Shown: positions 31,350-43,137 of the stretch, one piece after another
Numbering within the stretch: position 1 is the first letter of the stretch
Layout: the number at the start of each line of letters is the position of its first letter
Notes under the pieces: generated by a model
What the model was told of the DNA's origin: nothing
Databases searched by the model: none
What the model saw: the letters and a program-made list of their open reading frames with translations, nothing else
From: Pithys albifrons albifrons
Lineage: Eukaryota; Chordata; Aves; Passeriformes; Thamnophilidae
Length of the DNA stretch: 64,000 nucleotides
Direction: 5' to 3'
Assembly: GCF_047495875.1 (NCBI RefSeq)
Contig: NC_092458.1
Location: 113,199,727-113,263,726, forward strand
Program-made: the position numbers and the translations under genes

Positions 31350-33724
31350 ATTGTGTATATGTAGAGTGTGGGTATAAGGCACCATGCACAAGGACAAACT
31401 GTGTGTCTGTGAGGGGGGACCTGGAAGTTTGATTTAGGGGGTGGTAGGTTTAGTTGGCACGTTACAGTCAGTGCGTATAACAAGCCACAGGGTACACTTT
31501 CCAGAGGGAGAGGAAGAAGTGCAGTCTCCATGTTAACTGAGTGCACCAGTTTAAGAGCCACAGGTCTTTCCATGCCCTGCAAAGCCTGGTGAGCCTGTGG
31601 GAGACAATCCCCCAGGTCTGTCACAGCATCACTGGTGTGGCTTGTATGACGTCGTGTCTTTGACGCACCAAAGCACCCAACTCTGTCACCAGCCAACATC
31701 CTCCACCTCTCTCCTATAAACACACAGGCCGGTTTCTACTGACTTTGACTCTGGAATTATCTGTTCCCTCCTCTGTACAGCCTGTATTTTGAAACAACAA
31801 AGCCCTCTGGCAGAGCTGAATATAAAATGACAATGGAGGGATGATGCAGTAGTCCTCTCTCACAGGAAGTTTTTCTTTTTCTTGTAATCTCTTCTCCCTC
31901 CCACTGTGATGCTTAGAGCTCACTATTACTATTATGCTAGAACCTCTCCCTATTTTAATTGTCTAATATAGACAGCAAGCTCCACAGGGCAAGGGCCTGC
32001 TCTTTGTCCCTGCCTGTATGACGCTACGCACATCAGCAACGCTATCTAAATAATGGTTACTGATAACAAAATGCAGCTGGCAATTTTCCTAAACTTAGAA
32101 TCATTTCTCTCAACTATAACTCACTGATTAGACATTATCCCTGCTTCTCTGAAGATAAAGATGATTCTTTCTGACAGCCAGGACTGGGGTAAATGATAGC
32201 TACTTATTGTCAGGTGAATGGAGTCTCAAAATCAGGTGATTGAACAGTAACAGTTGTAGAAAAATAAGAGAAAGAACATATTTTACTGGTGTGGTTGCTT
32301 TTGGTGGTTATTTTTTTTGTAGTAAACTCAGATTACATTTTTGAAGTGCATAAGAAGCACAGTCTTGTGAATGTTTCAGACATGCAGAGGTGCTCTAAGG
32401 TTTATAATGCGCTTCTAGTACAATATAATATCTAATACAATGCATCCCTTGTTTCTCCATGCCTCTGTGAGTTGTTATTTTTTAAAGTAGTGGAACTCCA
32501 GGCCTTGATCCACATTCTGGGAGTTTATATTGAATTTCTGCAATTGGTGTTAGCACAGACATTTTCCTCTCCATCCCTGGTAAAGTTGCTCTGTGGAAAA
32601 CAGCTCTGCATAGACATATTTGGATGTTGCTTTCATTTCAGCCTAGAAAAGGTCTTAAATTTCGATGGATCAAAGTGGAAGTGTGCAATACCTTCTGGCA
32701 CTGAATTTACTTTTTTATCAAAGGCTGATTCCCTGTGAAAAATCCCTGTCCCTCTCTCTCCTTGTGCCTGGCTGTTCCCCACAGCCAGCCTGTCCTCTGC
32801 AGGACTGTAGGTGGCATCTCGCGCTGTAAAAGACGAGCAGTAGATGATGCAGTAATTGGTTTCATTTTGCACTGTACAGCACTGCCTTTGTTTGGGCAGC
32901 ATTTTGATTTAAACACTAATCTAGGTCTGCTGCACAGATAAATTATTCAAGACCGAGGGGCAGAATATGGTTCTATAACAAGTCTGAGCCAAACCGTCCT
33001 GATAGTGAGTTTTGACCCTTGAGAGAAAGGGTTAAGTGGGTTCTGCTGACTCATTGAGGTAGGTGGCTTATTAGTTCACTTGTGTAAAAGGGAGATAAAA
33101 ATGGTTTGCTGGGGAGAGGCCATCTAAGATGCTGGCTGAGCAGTCATGAGGGAGAAGCCTTAGAAATAGCTGAACTTTATTTTCTTATTGCTTATATCCT
33201 TGTTAATAAAGCCAAACCCCCAAAGCAATAAGGGGGTGGGGATCATTTTGGACTCCATGCAGTGTACAGCCAGTGCTTGAAAGCAAGATGGGAAAGGCTC
33301 CAGCTCACAGGTATAAATTACATGAAACAGTGACATAAAGACCTTGCATGGTGAAAATATTAAAGCATTCAGTCATAAGACCAATAACCAGGAGAGACAG
33401 AAATGGAGAGGTTGAAAGCAGGCTAGAAAGTCAGGTTTTAAGATGAGAATTTAGGAGGAGATAAGGAATTGCGGAAAGGGGAGAGGTCTGCACGATTGTT
33501 TCAGGTGACCAGAGCTGCAGAGTGAATGGTTTTTCAGCAATGACACCAGTCTGACACTAGATTAAAAGAGTAAATAAGTACCCAAATTTATCTAGGAGGG
33601 ATTTTTCAGCAAAGATGTGCTGGGACTGATATTTTTGCTCAGACTCAATTTGCTGCTGTAGGAAGGAGGGTGGTTTTTGGCATTGTATAGTGGAAGGTGA
33701 AAGTGCAAGGAGCATCCATACGGT
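31350..33724. other. Intergenic sequence after STYXL2
   Basis: About 2.4 kb of unique sequence. AATAAA at 33205-33210 could serve a longer STYXL2 3' UTR. No gene was recognised. Confidence 0.35.
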
Positions 33725-34640
33725 CAGTTAAGAATATAAACACAGGAACATCAGAAAGGCTGTATGGGGTCAGACCACAGGGCCACCTGGCTCAATATCC
33801 TGTCTCTGACAGAGAACAACAGCGAATACCTAGGGAAGAATATAAGAGCAGTGATGTAAGTGATATTTCCCCAGCATGATCTTCCAGCTTCTGACAATTT
33901 GCAATTCAAGGACTTCCTGAGTCAGGTGCGATATTTTTGTATTTAAAAGTCCCTAACAGATTTTCCGTGTATGGAGCTGCCTAGTAATTTTTGAGTTATA
34001 ACCATAATAGCCTTGTATCCACTGGCCTCTGTGGTCTCCTAGAGCAAGAAAGTTACTCTCCATGGGATGCTAAGTCATCTCCTTTTGTTCTGTTCTGAAC
34101 CCTCTACCCACCAGCTTTTAATGCCAGTATAGTATTTGTTTAGTATCTACATGTGCCATGAGAATTGACCCCCTCTGTCACTACATCCCATCCTTGGCTC
34201 TCCAGTTTTCAGCCAGAGTTACTCATTCCTCATACAGGGGCTGCTCCATGTGTCTCATTATCCTGGCCATGCTTCTACAAACCCTTTCTAGTTTTTTGTT
34301 ATGTTTGAGATGAGGGACCAAATCCTCACACAGTATCCAGAGTGCAGGTGTGGCAGGGATTTATCCTAAGGCATAATGACATTCTTTTTCTGTTCTCTGT
34401 TCCTTCCCTATCAACTTCTAACAGTTTGCTGGGCACCAGAGTGATATTTTCATAGAACTATTCATTATATACACAAAATCTTATTGGATGGCAATGGTCA
34501 CCTCTGAGATAGTAATTTTACATGTTAAGTTTTCTTATATGTAGTGCTTTACATTTATTAGCCTTGAATTTCCTCTGCCATCTTAGTGCTCAGTCTCTCA
34601 GTCTCATTAAGTCCTTCGGTGTTTTTCCTCAGCCATCCTC
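33725..34640 (-). mobile_element. Ancient CR1-type LINE relic (about 0.9 kb)
   Basis: It begins with AGAATATAAACACAGGAACATCAGAAAGGC and GGGTCAGACCACAGGGCC, the 3' terminus of old amniote CR1 families, followed at the expected spacing by weak matches to the body (CTCCATGTGTCTCATTATCC, CCAGAGTGCAGGTGTGGCAG, ATTTCCTCTGCCATCTTAG). Divergence is high, so the insertion is old, probably predating birds. Confidence 0.7.
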
Positions 34641-36040
34641 TTATTTCCACTACTCTCTTTCCCTAATGTCCTTTGAATGGTATGGAAATTCATAGTACGT
34701 GGGAAGCAAAGAAGTTAAGGAGGGATAGATGAGAAAGAAACCCATTTGATGCTGGTCTGCCTGAAGTAAGAAATAAGAAAATGATGAAAGCTGGAGAGCT
34801 GGGAGATAAATGTTCACAGATCTGAAGACAACAGGCAAATTAAGAAGGGGACTACAATGGTCAGAGACAGAAGATATGTGTGTAAGCTAAAGAGGCTAAA
34901 GCAAAATATTAGTTTGTTTAGATGTATAAAAATCTGGGGAAAGGTTATGAGGCAGCCTCTGTGGGAAGGATGGAGATCTAAAGAAATTACAGGTCTGTGA
35001 GAAATGTGAAGACAACTGGGGGAAATGGAAGGGGTGAGAGACATTAAGTGGGATACAGATGATAAAATGACATCTGTGCTGGAGTGGGACTTCAGTGTGG
35101 CAAAGCAAGTTTAGAAGGAAGCAGAAGTGTGCCAGAAATATGTTAACAGCTGCATTCTGCATCATGATCCTGTAGGTGTGGGGCCATGGCCCGTTTCCCC
35201 CATTCAGGAATTTCAGGACATGATTTATTGTGTGCAGCTCCAGCTTAGACTGGATAATTTGAAAAGGAGTTTAGCACCGTTTCCTTCCCTTACAGCTCCT
35301 TGAGAGGTGGTTAAGCATTAGCTGCGGTGGAGAGCTGGGTGAACGATGCGACAAAAAGTTTTACTTGGAGGTGGTTATGTTGCATTGCCAGCCCTTCCTT
35401 AAAGGGTTTAGCTGGAATACATTCAATATAGACATTATTACAATGTGAAAACACAATATCCATTACCTTCCTAAATTTATAGACAATCCAACAGAGATAC
35501 TGAAAGCACGTGATTAATATAGTTTAGGGCTTGGAAACAGACACTGCATGCTCATGTACTCCAGCAAAACCTCTTTGAGAGATACCTACCTATTCTCTGG
35601 AATTTCACTTCTCATTTAGAAAAATGAAAGTGGGTCGAACCTCTCTCTGTTCTAATTGTGAAGACAAATTCCAAAATGGGAACTATGTGTAACAAATCAA
35701 CAGTTCTCTGGAGAGGTGGGAGCATAGCTCTTAAATGGTGTGTGAATTGCCCCAGTCACCTCAGCAAGGTGCTAACTTATTTGCCCAGGAGTAGTAATTT
35801 AAATGTCAATAAGATGTTACATTGTTTTTCACATAAAAAATTGAGAAAGGCTCAAAGTACATGTAGTTGGGTTGTGTATTGCCAATACCAGCAGAATCTG
35901 TTTGAATGAACACCCTTGTCATTTTGGCTACCCCTAGGAACAGAAATCTTTTGGACATGGAACAATTTTTTTTTATTTTTTCCCCCGGGCTGCCTTTTGT
36001 ACTTTGGTATATTTCAACATATTCAGGAGCTGATTTCATG
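34641..36040. other. Intergenic sequence, nothing recognised
   Basis: About 1.4 kb of unique sequence between the ancient CR1 relic and the tetranucleotide array. No gene or element is supported. Confidence 0.35.
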
Positions 36041-36044
36041 TTGC

Positions 36045-36101
<57 letters not shown>

Positions 36102-36117
36102 CCTATCTATCTATCTA

Positions 36118-36171
<54 letters not shown>

Positions 36172-36296
36172 AACTTATATGTCTGTCTATCTGTCTATTT
36201 GTCTGTCTATCTGTCTATTTGTCTGTCTATCTGTCTGTCCGTCCATCCATCCATCCATCCATCCATCCATCCATCCATCCATCCATCCATCCATCC
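36045..36296 (+). repeat. Compound tetranucleotide microsatellite
   Basis: (CTAT)n runs from 36045 to about 36170 with two interruptions, passes into mixed CTGT/CTAT/TTGT units from 36181, and then into (CATC)n from about 36240 to 36296. The three motifs differ by single substitutions, so the array looks like one tract that diversified. Confidence 0.97.
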
Positions 36297-36739
36297 CCTT
36301 GTTACAACCTCTCTGTAGCTCCTGAGCTTGGTGTTTTCCTGTGCCTGCTGTTCCCCTGCCAGGGGGTGCACACACAGACACACATAAACAGACATAAAGA
36401 CAAAACATTGCTTGTGACTTATAAAAGCAGGCAACAATATGAATTCAGTTCTTCCCAGGACTATCCAGGTGCAGCGATGTGAAAACTGTCATAGAGAGCA
36501 GGAAAAGGGACATCCTGTCTGTGCTTTGAACCTTCCCCTCTGGATTGCATTTCATTTTTATTTGCATGTATCTTTAAAACAGACAAATTTAATCCTTACA
36601 CAAGAGCTTCCATATCTGCTTCATACCTGCAGGCAGACTGGTTTACTTTTAGTTAAGATATGTATGCCCTGGAAGACACAAATTAGTGTAATGGAAAACT
36701 AGGTTCATTGTTAACTATGAAGAGAACAGTATCTCTACA

Positions 36740-36740
36740 T

Positions 36741-36776
<36 letters not shown>
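36740..36776 (+). repeat. (AATC)n microsatellite
   Basis: About nine perfect AATC units. Confidence 0.95.
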
Positions 36777-38540
36777 TCTTATTTTTCCAGTGCACCCTTC
36801 ATGCCAACATGCCTGAATGCTTTATGGTCATTAAATTAAATCAAAGAACACACCACAGAATGGACAAGGCTAGATCAATAAATCTTAAAACTGATTCAAA
36901 CTTACCAAGGACTCTGCACAAGTAACCATGAAAGGAGGGATGACTCCAGTCAGAAGGGCATAAAACTGAACCAAGACAGAAACGATACTAATTAGAAGAC
37001 AGAAACATTTAAAGGAACTGGTCATTTTTATAGCATCACCCAACTACCAGCAGCATTGATCTGCAGCTTAATATCTTAAGAGTATTTTTGGATTTCTGAG
37101 TGTTATATGAAAATAGCCATGGTGGCAAGAACTTTCTGCAGCTGGGTAGAAAACTGCGTGCTCCAGGTCACGTCCTGCCACCAACATGCCTAATTTTAGA
37201 CATTTGCCTAATTGAGATCTCCCCATCTGATTACTGCAGGGCACCTTATTAAAGAAGGACACAGTACACACCAGCTGGCACGAGCCATTGTGTGACTGTG
37301 CTGACTTCATGGACCATCCCAGCAGTTTGCTCTTTGCAATGACTCCATACTGAACTTGGATCCAGTCGAAAGGCATCCATTAGTCTGGCAGAACATTTCT
37401 CCCTCCTTGCTTGAGAGGAGACCTTTGTGAAACCACAACAGCTTTTATGAAACTGCCAGTTAATGGGGAGCTTTGTACATTTTGCTCACAGAAATATCCC
37501 AGTAGCTGTCATAACCCATGAAGGTTCATTCCCAAAGCGCATAAAATGACCACAGGCCTAACTACATTCAAAACTAAATGCAAACCCCAGTTCTTCAACT
37601 TAAACTTCCCTCCCTCAATAATTTTGCAGGGCATGTGCTCCTTAGTCTGTGAATTGGATCAAAAGTATTGCCTAGAGGCAAAGGGTCAGAGGAGATTCCA
37701 CATATGAAAAACAGGAGGCCCTCAAAAGGGTGCAACCTCAGTTGCTGAACAGACACCACAAATAGGACGGATAAAAGCCCACATGAGACTGCTGTATGAG
37801 CAAGCAGAAGCTGACAGTTGCCCCTCAGGAATACAGTATAAAGCTTTCAGTTCTGCAGGAGACGTGATCTGAAAGTTTGCTTCCTGGGAGCAATCACACC
37901 TGAACTGTTGCATGGTGCTGCAGTTGCATAATTTAATAGTTGTCATGTTTCATCCCGAGGTGAGTGTTCTTGGTGGTGGTGTACATAAAAAATTTGTACG
38001 TCATTAGGGATAAAAGGGTCTGTGTGAGAAAAGGTCAGACATTATCCTCATGACCAGCAGAAGAGGTCCATATTAAAACAAAGAAGGTGTTTGATTTTCT
38101 TTTGAACATGGGCAGATGATTCAGACCCACGTGCCCTTCGTATGCTCTGTCTCTCCCTTTCCCATCTCCTTTCTTTTGAAACAGATTTAAGTCCATCTAC
38201 TTTTATATTTTCAAACAAAACCCATAAAAGGGCCATAAATATCATGACTCGCTAAAATGAAAGCTGTTTTCTTCTTCTCCCAGGAGACTCCTGCCTGAGA
38301 GAGAGACAGAAAGAGTTCACCTCTTTGAAAATTTCCTCCTCTGTCGAAGTAAAGCTTGTATCTAAAAGCAGCCTTCAAGGCTTTGTTCTTATCATCTTGA
38401 CCTGGCTTTGTACTGGCTTCTCTCTGTATTGCTTGTGGAAGTGTGAAGGACGGGGCTAGGGGAAGGAGTTTTGGCTATCCCTGGCAGAGCAAGGGTCATG
38501 CTTGGAAAGGGATTTCATTGTGGTTTCAGAAAATGTTATA
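36777..38540. other. Intergenic sequence, nothing recognised
   Basis: About 1.8 kb of unique AT-rich sequence without recognised elements. Confidence 0.35.
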
Positions 38541-38559
38541 AACTCAGCACACTGGCAAA

Positions 38560-38720
38560 AAGAATGAAGAAACTCATTCCCCTCCTGGATCAGACCAGTG
38601 ATCCACCCCTTCTGTCTCTGATGTTGGCCAGAACCAGATGCATCTCAGAAGGTATAAAGGAAGTTTAAGTGGGTAATTATGGAATAACCTGCCCTGAGTA
38701 AAATTTTCTCCCCTTCTGGC
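38560..38720 (-). mobile_element. Ancient CR1-type LINE 3' relic
   Basis: CTGGATCAGACCAGTGATCC, TGTCTCTGATGTTGGCCAGA and ACCAGATGCATCTCAGAAGG match the terminus of the old CR1 families also seen at 33.7 kb. It is short and diverged. Confidence 0.6.
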
Positions 38721-39162
38721 CCAAAGCCCTCCTTCATCTCTCTGCCTTGGTTAGAGTTCAAGTCTATGCCCTGAAGCATGACGGCTCCTCTCCCTTCCAA
38801 ACCGCTTTTCATCCCGGCCTGTCTCATGTAACTGCCTATGACAGTGATGGGATGTAGAGGTCTTGTCCATTGAGAGTCTGTGACAGATCACAGCCTTATT
38901 GGAAAGAGAGGCAGAGAGGCTGAAGAGAAGGTGAGGGAGGAGAGCATAAACTCAGATGAAATATCCATCAGGAAGATGGAAAGAAGAGTGAATGCTGGGG
39001 AAACTAATTGCTACTTGCAAGTGAGCATTTTGCTTTTGAGAGATTTCAGCCTGGAGCACAGTAGGAGAGTCAACTCTTGGTTGAAACTACTGTTCATCTA
39101 CATTTCCCCTTTTATATATATTTTTTATTTTTTTAAGCTGTAGAAGAGAAGTCCTGAGAAAA

Positions 39163-39239
39163 CTATTCTATTCTATTCTATTCTATTCTATTCTATTCTA
39201 TTCTATTCTATTCTATTCTATTCTATTCTATTCTATTCT
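39163..39239 (+). repeat. (TTCTA)n pentanucleotide microsatellite
   Basis: About fifteen nearly perfect CTATT/TTCTA units, immediately after a T-rich stretch. Confidence 0.97.
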
Positions 39240-39799
39240 GAGGGAGTTTTTTCCTCCACTGAAATTTACTGCTCATTTCTGAAAAGGTATAGGCATAATT
39301 TGGGGCTGCTGGACATGGAACACTGATGAAAATCAGTCTGTTTTTCTACTGCCCCCAAAGGAGTTAGGAACCCAAAGTCAGATATTCCTGCCTAGGTCCT
39401 TGTCTGTGTCTTACAGAGATGGCTGCTCATACCCGAGTCGAGCAAAGAGTGTATGCAAAAGGGTTTGTTGGAGGTTACAGCTGTTGTGGGTTTGTTTGGT
39501 CATTGTACAGGGCATCAGCATTTGTGTCACACAAGGCCAGATGCCCCAAGGTGAGGCTTAGAATTGTCTGACACATGAAGGCTCTTGACTTTTTAGACAT
39601 TGTCAGCATTATCTCTGGTGACTTCACCACAGAAAGCATTAATGAAATTCCAGGGAATGCTTAGCGTACTTTCTAGATGGATACTTTCCAGTAATACACA
39701 GGTTGAATGACAGCTTTTATTTATTTGTCCAGGAGTTCAACAATTCCTAGGGAGAGGGAAAGAAGAGCTAGGTGTTGGATCATATCCCAGCCTCAATAA

Positions 39800-40600
39800 T
39801 GATTAATCTCACTCCCACAGTATCCACAGTATCCACAGTTTCCCATATTCCTTTCCCTCAAAAGTGTGGCAAAGTGATCCAGAGTTTTCCGAGTGCTGGG
39901 TGTTGAAATCTCACCTGATCTGGATACCACGCTGAGGTGTCCAAAGCGTCCTGCTGGTGTGTTGGTTGAGCAGAGGAGATTGTTCATTAAGAAAAATTAC
40001 TGTATCATTTATACTGAGGGCAGCTGCAGTGAGCAGCTCAGTGGCAGCGTTCAAGGCTCTCTAATCTCTTGTTAGTTGCCACTTGCATTAGGTTTTTTTA
40101 CTGGCCATAAAGGAGAATTGTAGGGGAAATGAGACGTGACAATGATTCGCTCTTCTTCCAGCTCCTTTATCAATTCAGTAACAGGGCAAATAGCACCAGA
40201 AGGTAATGTGTATTGTGGAATATTAACTATTTGCTATGGGGTAAAGGAGCAGCTGTTTGCAACAGATTAGCAGCCAGAGATGCATTTGTAGGAGGCAAAC
40301 TGTGGGGCAGAAAGGGTAATGTCCCTATTTCCCATTTTCCCCACGACTGACCCTTCAATACATCCATATCCGGTATATTTAAGGGCACCTAAACGTAAGG
40401 TCAGGTGAATTGTCTGTCCCTTAGGCAGAATTAGTTTAGCCCTGACCAGTGGGTGGTTAGTGGGTTTCCCATTAACACCTGCAATAGAGACTAAGTGCCT
40501 GCTAAGCAGAGACTGCCCTTTGTAAGTGTCCATCGATATCCGGGCTCCCGTGTCAATGAGGAATGTTCTAAAGTAGGAACAGATCATTAACTGTGACCAG
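39800..40600 (-). mobile_element. Endogenous retrovirus pol relic (protease and start of reverse transcriptase)
   Basis: On the minus strand a 106-codon open frame (40587-40267) carries an aspartic protease active-site motif, LIDTGA. About 100 nt further on, a second frame contains a reverse transcriptase N-terminal motif of the NSPLWPVKK type (about 40120-40090). Order and spacing fit retroviral pol. Frames are broken by stops and shifts, so the copy is dead. Sequence upstream on the minus strand (to about 41.6 kb) may be decayed gag but is not clear. No LTR was identified beside it. Confidence 0.6.
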
Positions 40601-41719
40601 GATCCTCAGCAGAGCGAGCAGCACCCCCCCTGGTTTCGTGAGTATCCATAGTCTAGGTTTGGATATATCCCTGAGCTCACAGCCCTTGCGTGCTCTGGGT
40701 CTCTAGTTATTATCCCTTTGAATCACACAGTGTCACCCCGTCTCCAAACGCAGGTCCCAGAGGGTTATCATGAGAAGTAAATGAGGAAAACCTGTCCATC
40801 TGCCACAAAAGGGAAGATGGCAGCTCAGAGACAGCTCCTTCTCTAAACACATTTTCCATCATCCTTTACACTCAGTAGTAACTGATGGTGCTTCTCAATT
40901 TACCATTTTTGCTTTTGTCTTTTGCATGGAGACAGGCTGGCTCTTCTTTTTACTTTAGCTGAGGTTCTCCCTTGTTTTTTATCCTCTGGGATGTATAGTG
41001 GTAAATCTGCTAGTCTACACTGAAGGACTTACTGGAAACTAGTATCACTTAAGCCTGTCTTAAAGGCTAATGCTAAAGATTTCCCCACCTCCTCAGCTCC
41101 CATCATTACAGATCAGAAGTGTACAGGCTCCAAAATCACATCCCAGGGATGGAGTTCTGCTGGAAGGGGTTGTCCAACCCCTGGGGCACAGTGAGCTGGT
41201 CCTTCTAATTCAGCTCAAATCATAGGTTTCATTCAGCAGGGCACTCTGCAGGCTGCCAGGGCCCCAGGACACTCACTTCTCCTGCCATGGTCAGTGCACA
41301 AAGTGTAGGTCCATAAGGGACTGGTAATATTTGGCCCGGTGGTATCCAACAGTATTCCTGGGCCTAATGCCAATGATCCTCAGCTGGGGCAAGGTGAAGC
41401 TCATTGGCTCTGACTATCCAGATCCATGGTAACCCATTCACAGGTGTTCTCCCTAATTTAGCTGGGTATCTTCCCCCAGACCTCTTAACCTGAGGGTAGT
41501 AAACCCTCCAGTAGTTCTTGTGGAGGGAGGTGAGCTTTGTGCCCCTGTGGGTGTGCTGTGTTGTTCAGTTTTGGTTAGTGAGCAGGGGGCAGGGAATCAT
41601 AATTATCTGGCTTTGTGGGGAGGAGATGCAGGTCTGCTTGTTTCCAGATATCCCCAGCCCAATCAGCATCACACAAGGCACAACAGAGGTGACCTCAGCA
41701 CTGTCTAGAACTACCTGAA
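40601..41719. other. Unassigned sequence, possibly decayed retroviral gag
   Basis: It lies between the pol relic and a CR1 fragment. Position and orientation would suit gag, but no diagnostic motif such as an intact zinc knuckle could be confirmed. Confidence 0.25.
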
Positions 41720-42028
41720 GCCAGGTGGGGGTAGGTCTCTTCTCCCAGGCACTCAGCAATAGGACAAGGGGGCACAATGGGCTCAAGCTCTGCCAGGGGG
41801 AATTTAAGTTGGAGAGCAGAAAAAATTTCTTTCCAGAGAGAGTAATCAGGCATTGGAATGGGCTGCCCAGAGAGGGGGTGGATTCCCCATCCCTGGAGGT
41901 TTTTCAACTGAGCTTGGCCGTGGCCCTGAGTGCCATGATCTGGTAAAGGGACTGGAGTTGGACCGAGGGTTGGACTGGATGATCTCTGAGCTCTTTTCCA
42001 ACCCAATCCATTCCATGATTCTATGATA
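41720..42028 (+). mobile_element. CR1 LINE 3' fragment (about 310 bp)
   Basis: Sense CR1 with GGTCTCTTCTCCCAGGCACT, CATTGGAATGGGCTGCCCAG, GTGGATTCCCCATCCCTGGA and the terminal ATTCCATGATTCTATGAT. It is near-collinear with the antisense copy at 12.0-12.3 kb. Confidence 0.93.
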
Positions 42029-42897
42029 GTCTTTAATGGTGTCTATGCAACAGCTTCTAACCACCTCCTCCTGTGCTCCTCAGCTTCAGCAACTGTCTGG
42101 GGCTGAAGTTTGACTCAGGTGGTCTAGTTTGCATTTCTAACTGCTTACACACACAAGTATTCTTTCCATTTTCCTTTTCTTGCTTTCCTTTTTCAGCTGT
42201 ACATTTTCCCCTTTCAACTCATCAATCACATCGGCTGCTGCCCTATGACAACTGCCTATGAGCCAGCATACAGCACCTTTCCCTCCTCCCGTCTTTAATT
42301 TCCAAGCACACTCCCATCTGGCAAACTCCTACCAAACACGATGAGCATCCCTGCAGTGGCTCTTGATGCAGGACAAATCCCACGTGGGATTTTGCCATCC
42401 CTCTTTCTCAAATTCTTCTCCCAGTTGTTGCCACTCAGTGTCTAGTTTGTCATGGCATGTACAGACACACAGAGAGAGCAAACCAAGTGCTTCAGCAGGC
42501 ATGGCAAAGCACCTCGTGCTTGCCAGCACATCCAGGAGAGATCCCACTTGTGACACCAACAAAATGGGTATCTCACTTTCACAGGAAATGCCAGAGAAGA
42601 GTGACAGCTGCAGGAGACAGCACTTTGCAGGTGACCATGGCTGCCTAAAGGCCCTTTAGCTCTTCCTGGCCGCCTGTCCTGCCTACCTGATGCTCTGGCT
42701 TTGACCCAATGACCCTGCTCCCAGCACACATCAGGCCTTGGCATGAGCTGGGGTAGCCAGAACTTAAGCAGGAATTGAGTGAACAGTCACAGAAAGGCCA
42801 CAATCTCAAACAAACAAACAAAAATAATTATGATAATAATAAGTTATTACTTATCAGGGAATGCAGTGATAAAAGTTGGGGTAACCATTTTAAAATG
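42029..42897. other. Intergenic sequence, nothing recognised
   Basis: About 0.9 kb between two CR1 fragments, with an A-rich patch near 42810-42840. Confidence 0.35.
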
Positions 42898-43137
42898 AAA
42901 GATGGTAGATTTATATTACGTATTAGGAAAAAAATTTTACTGTGAGGGTGGTGAGGCACTGGAACAGATTGCCCATGCAAGTTGTGGATTCCCTATCCCT
43001 GGAAGTGTCCAAGGCCAGGCTGGATGGGGCTCTGAGCAACCTGGTCTGGTGGAAGGTGTCCCTGCCTGTGGCAGGGGGTTGGAACGAGATGGTTTTTATG
43101 TTCCTTTAGAACCCAAACAATTCTGTGGTACTATGAC
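42898..43137 (+). mobile_element. CR1 LINE 3' fragment
   Basis: Sense CR1 of the subfamily with GGCACTGGAACAGATTGCCC, AAGGCCAGGCTGGATGGGGC and GTGTCCCTGCCTGTGGCAGG, ending in TTCTGTGGTACTATGAC. Confidence 0.9.

Noticed and set aside
35916..36482. A 188-codon frame of repeated Leu-Ser-Ile-Tyr units
   Set aside because: It is the translation of the tetranucleotide microsatellite and has no coding value.
41695..42006. A 103-codon minus-strand frame, with near-identical frames at 12055-12366 and 14444-14644
   Set aside because: They are antisense translations of CR1 3' ends, which is why they resemble each other.
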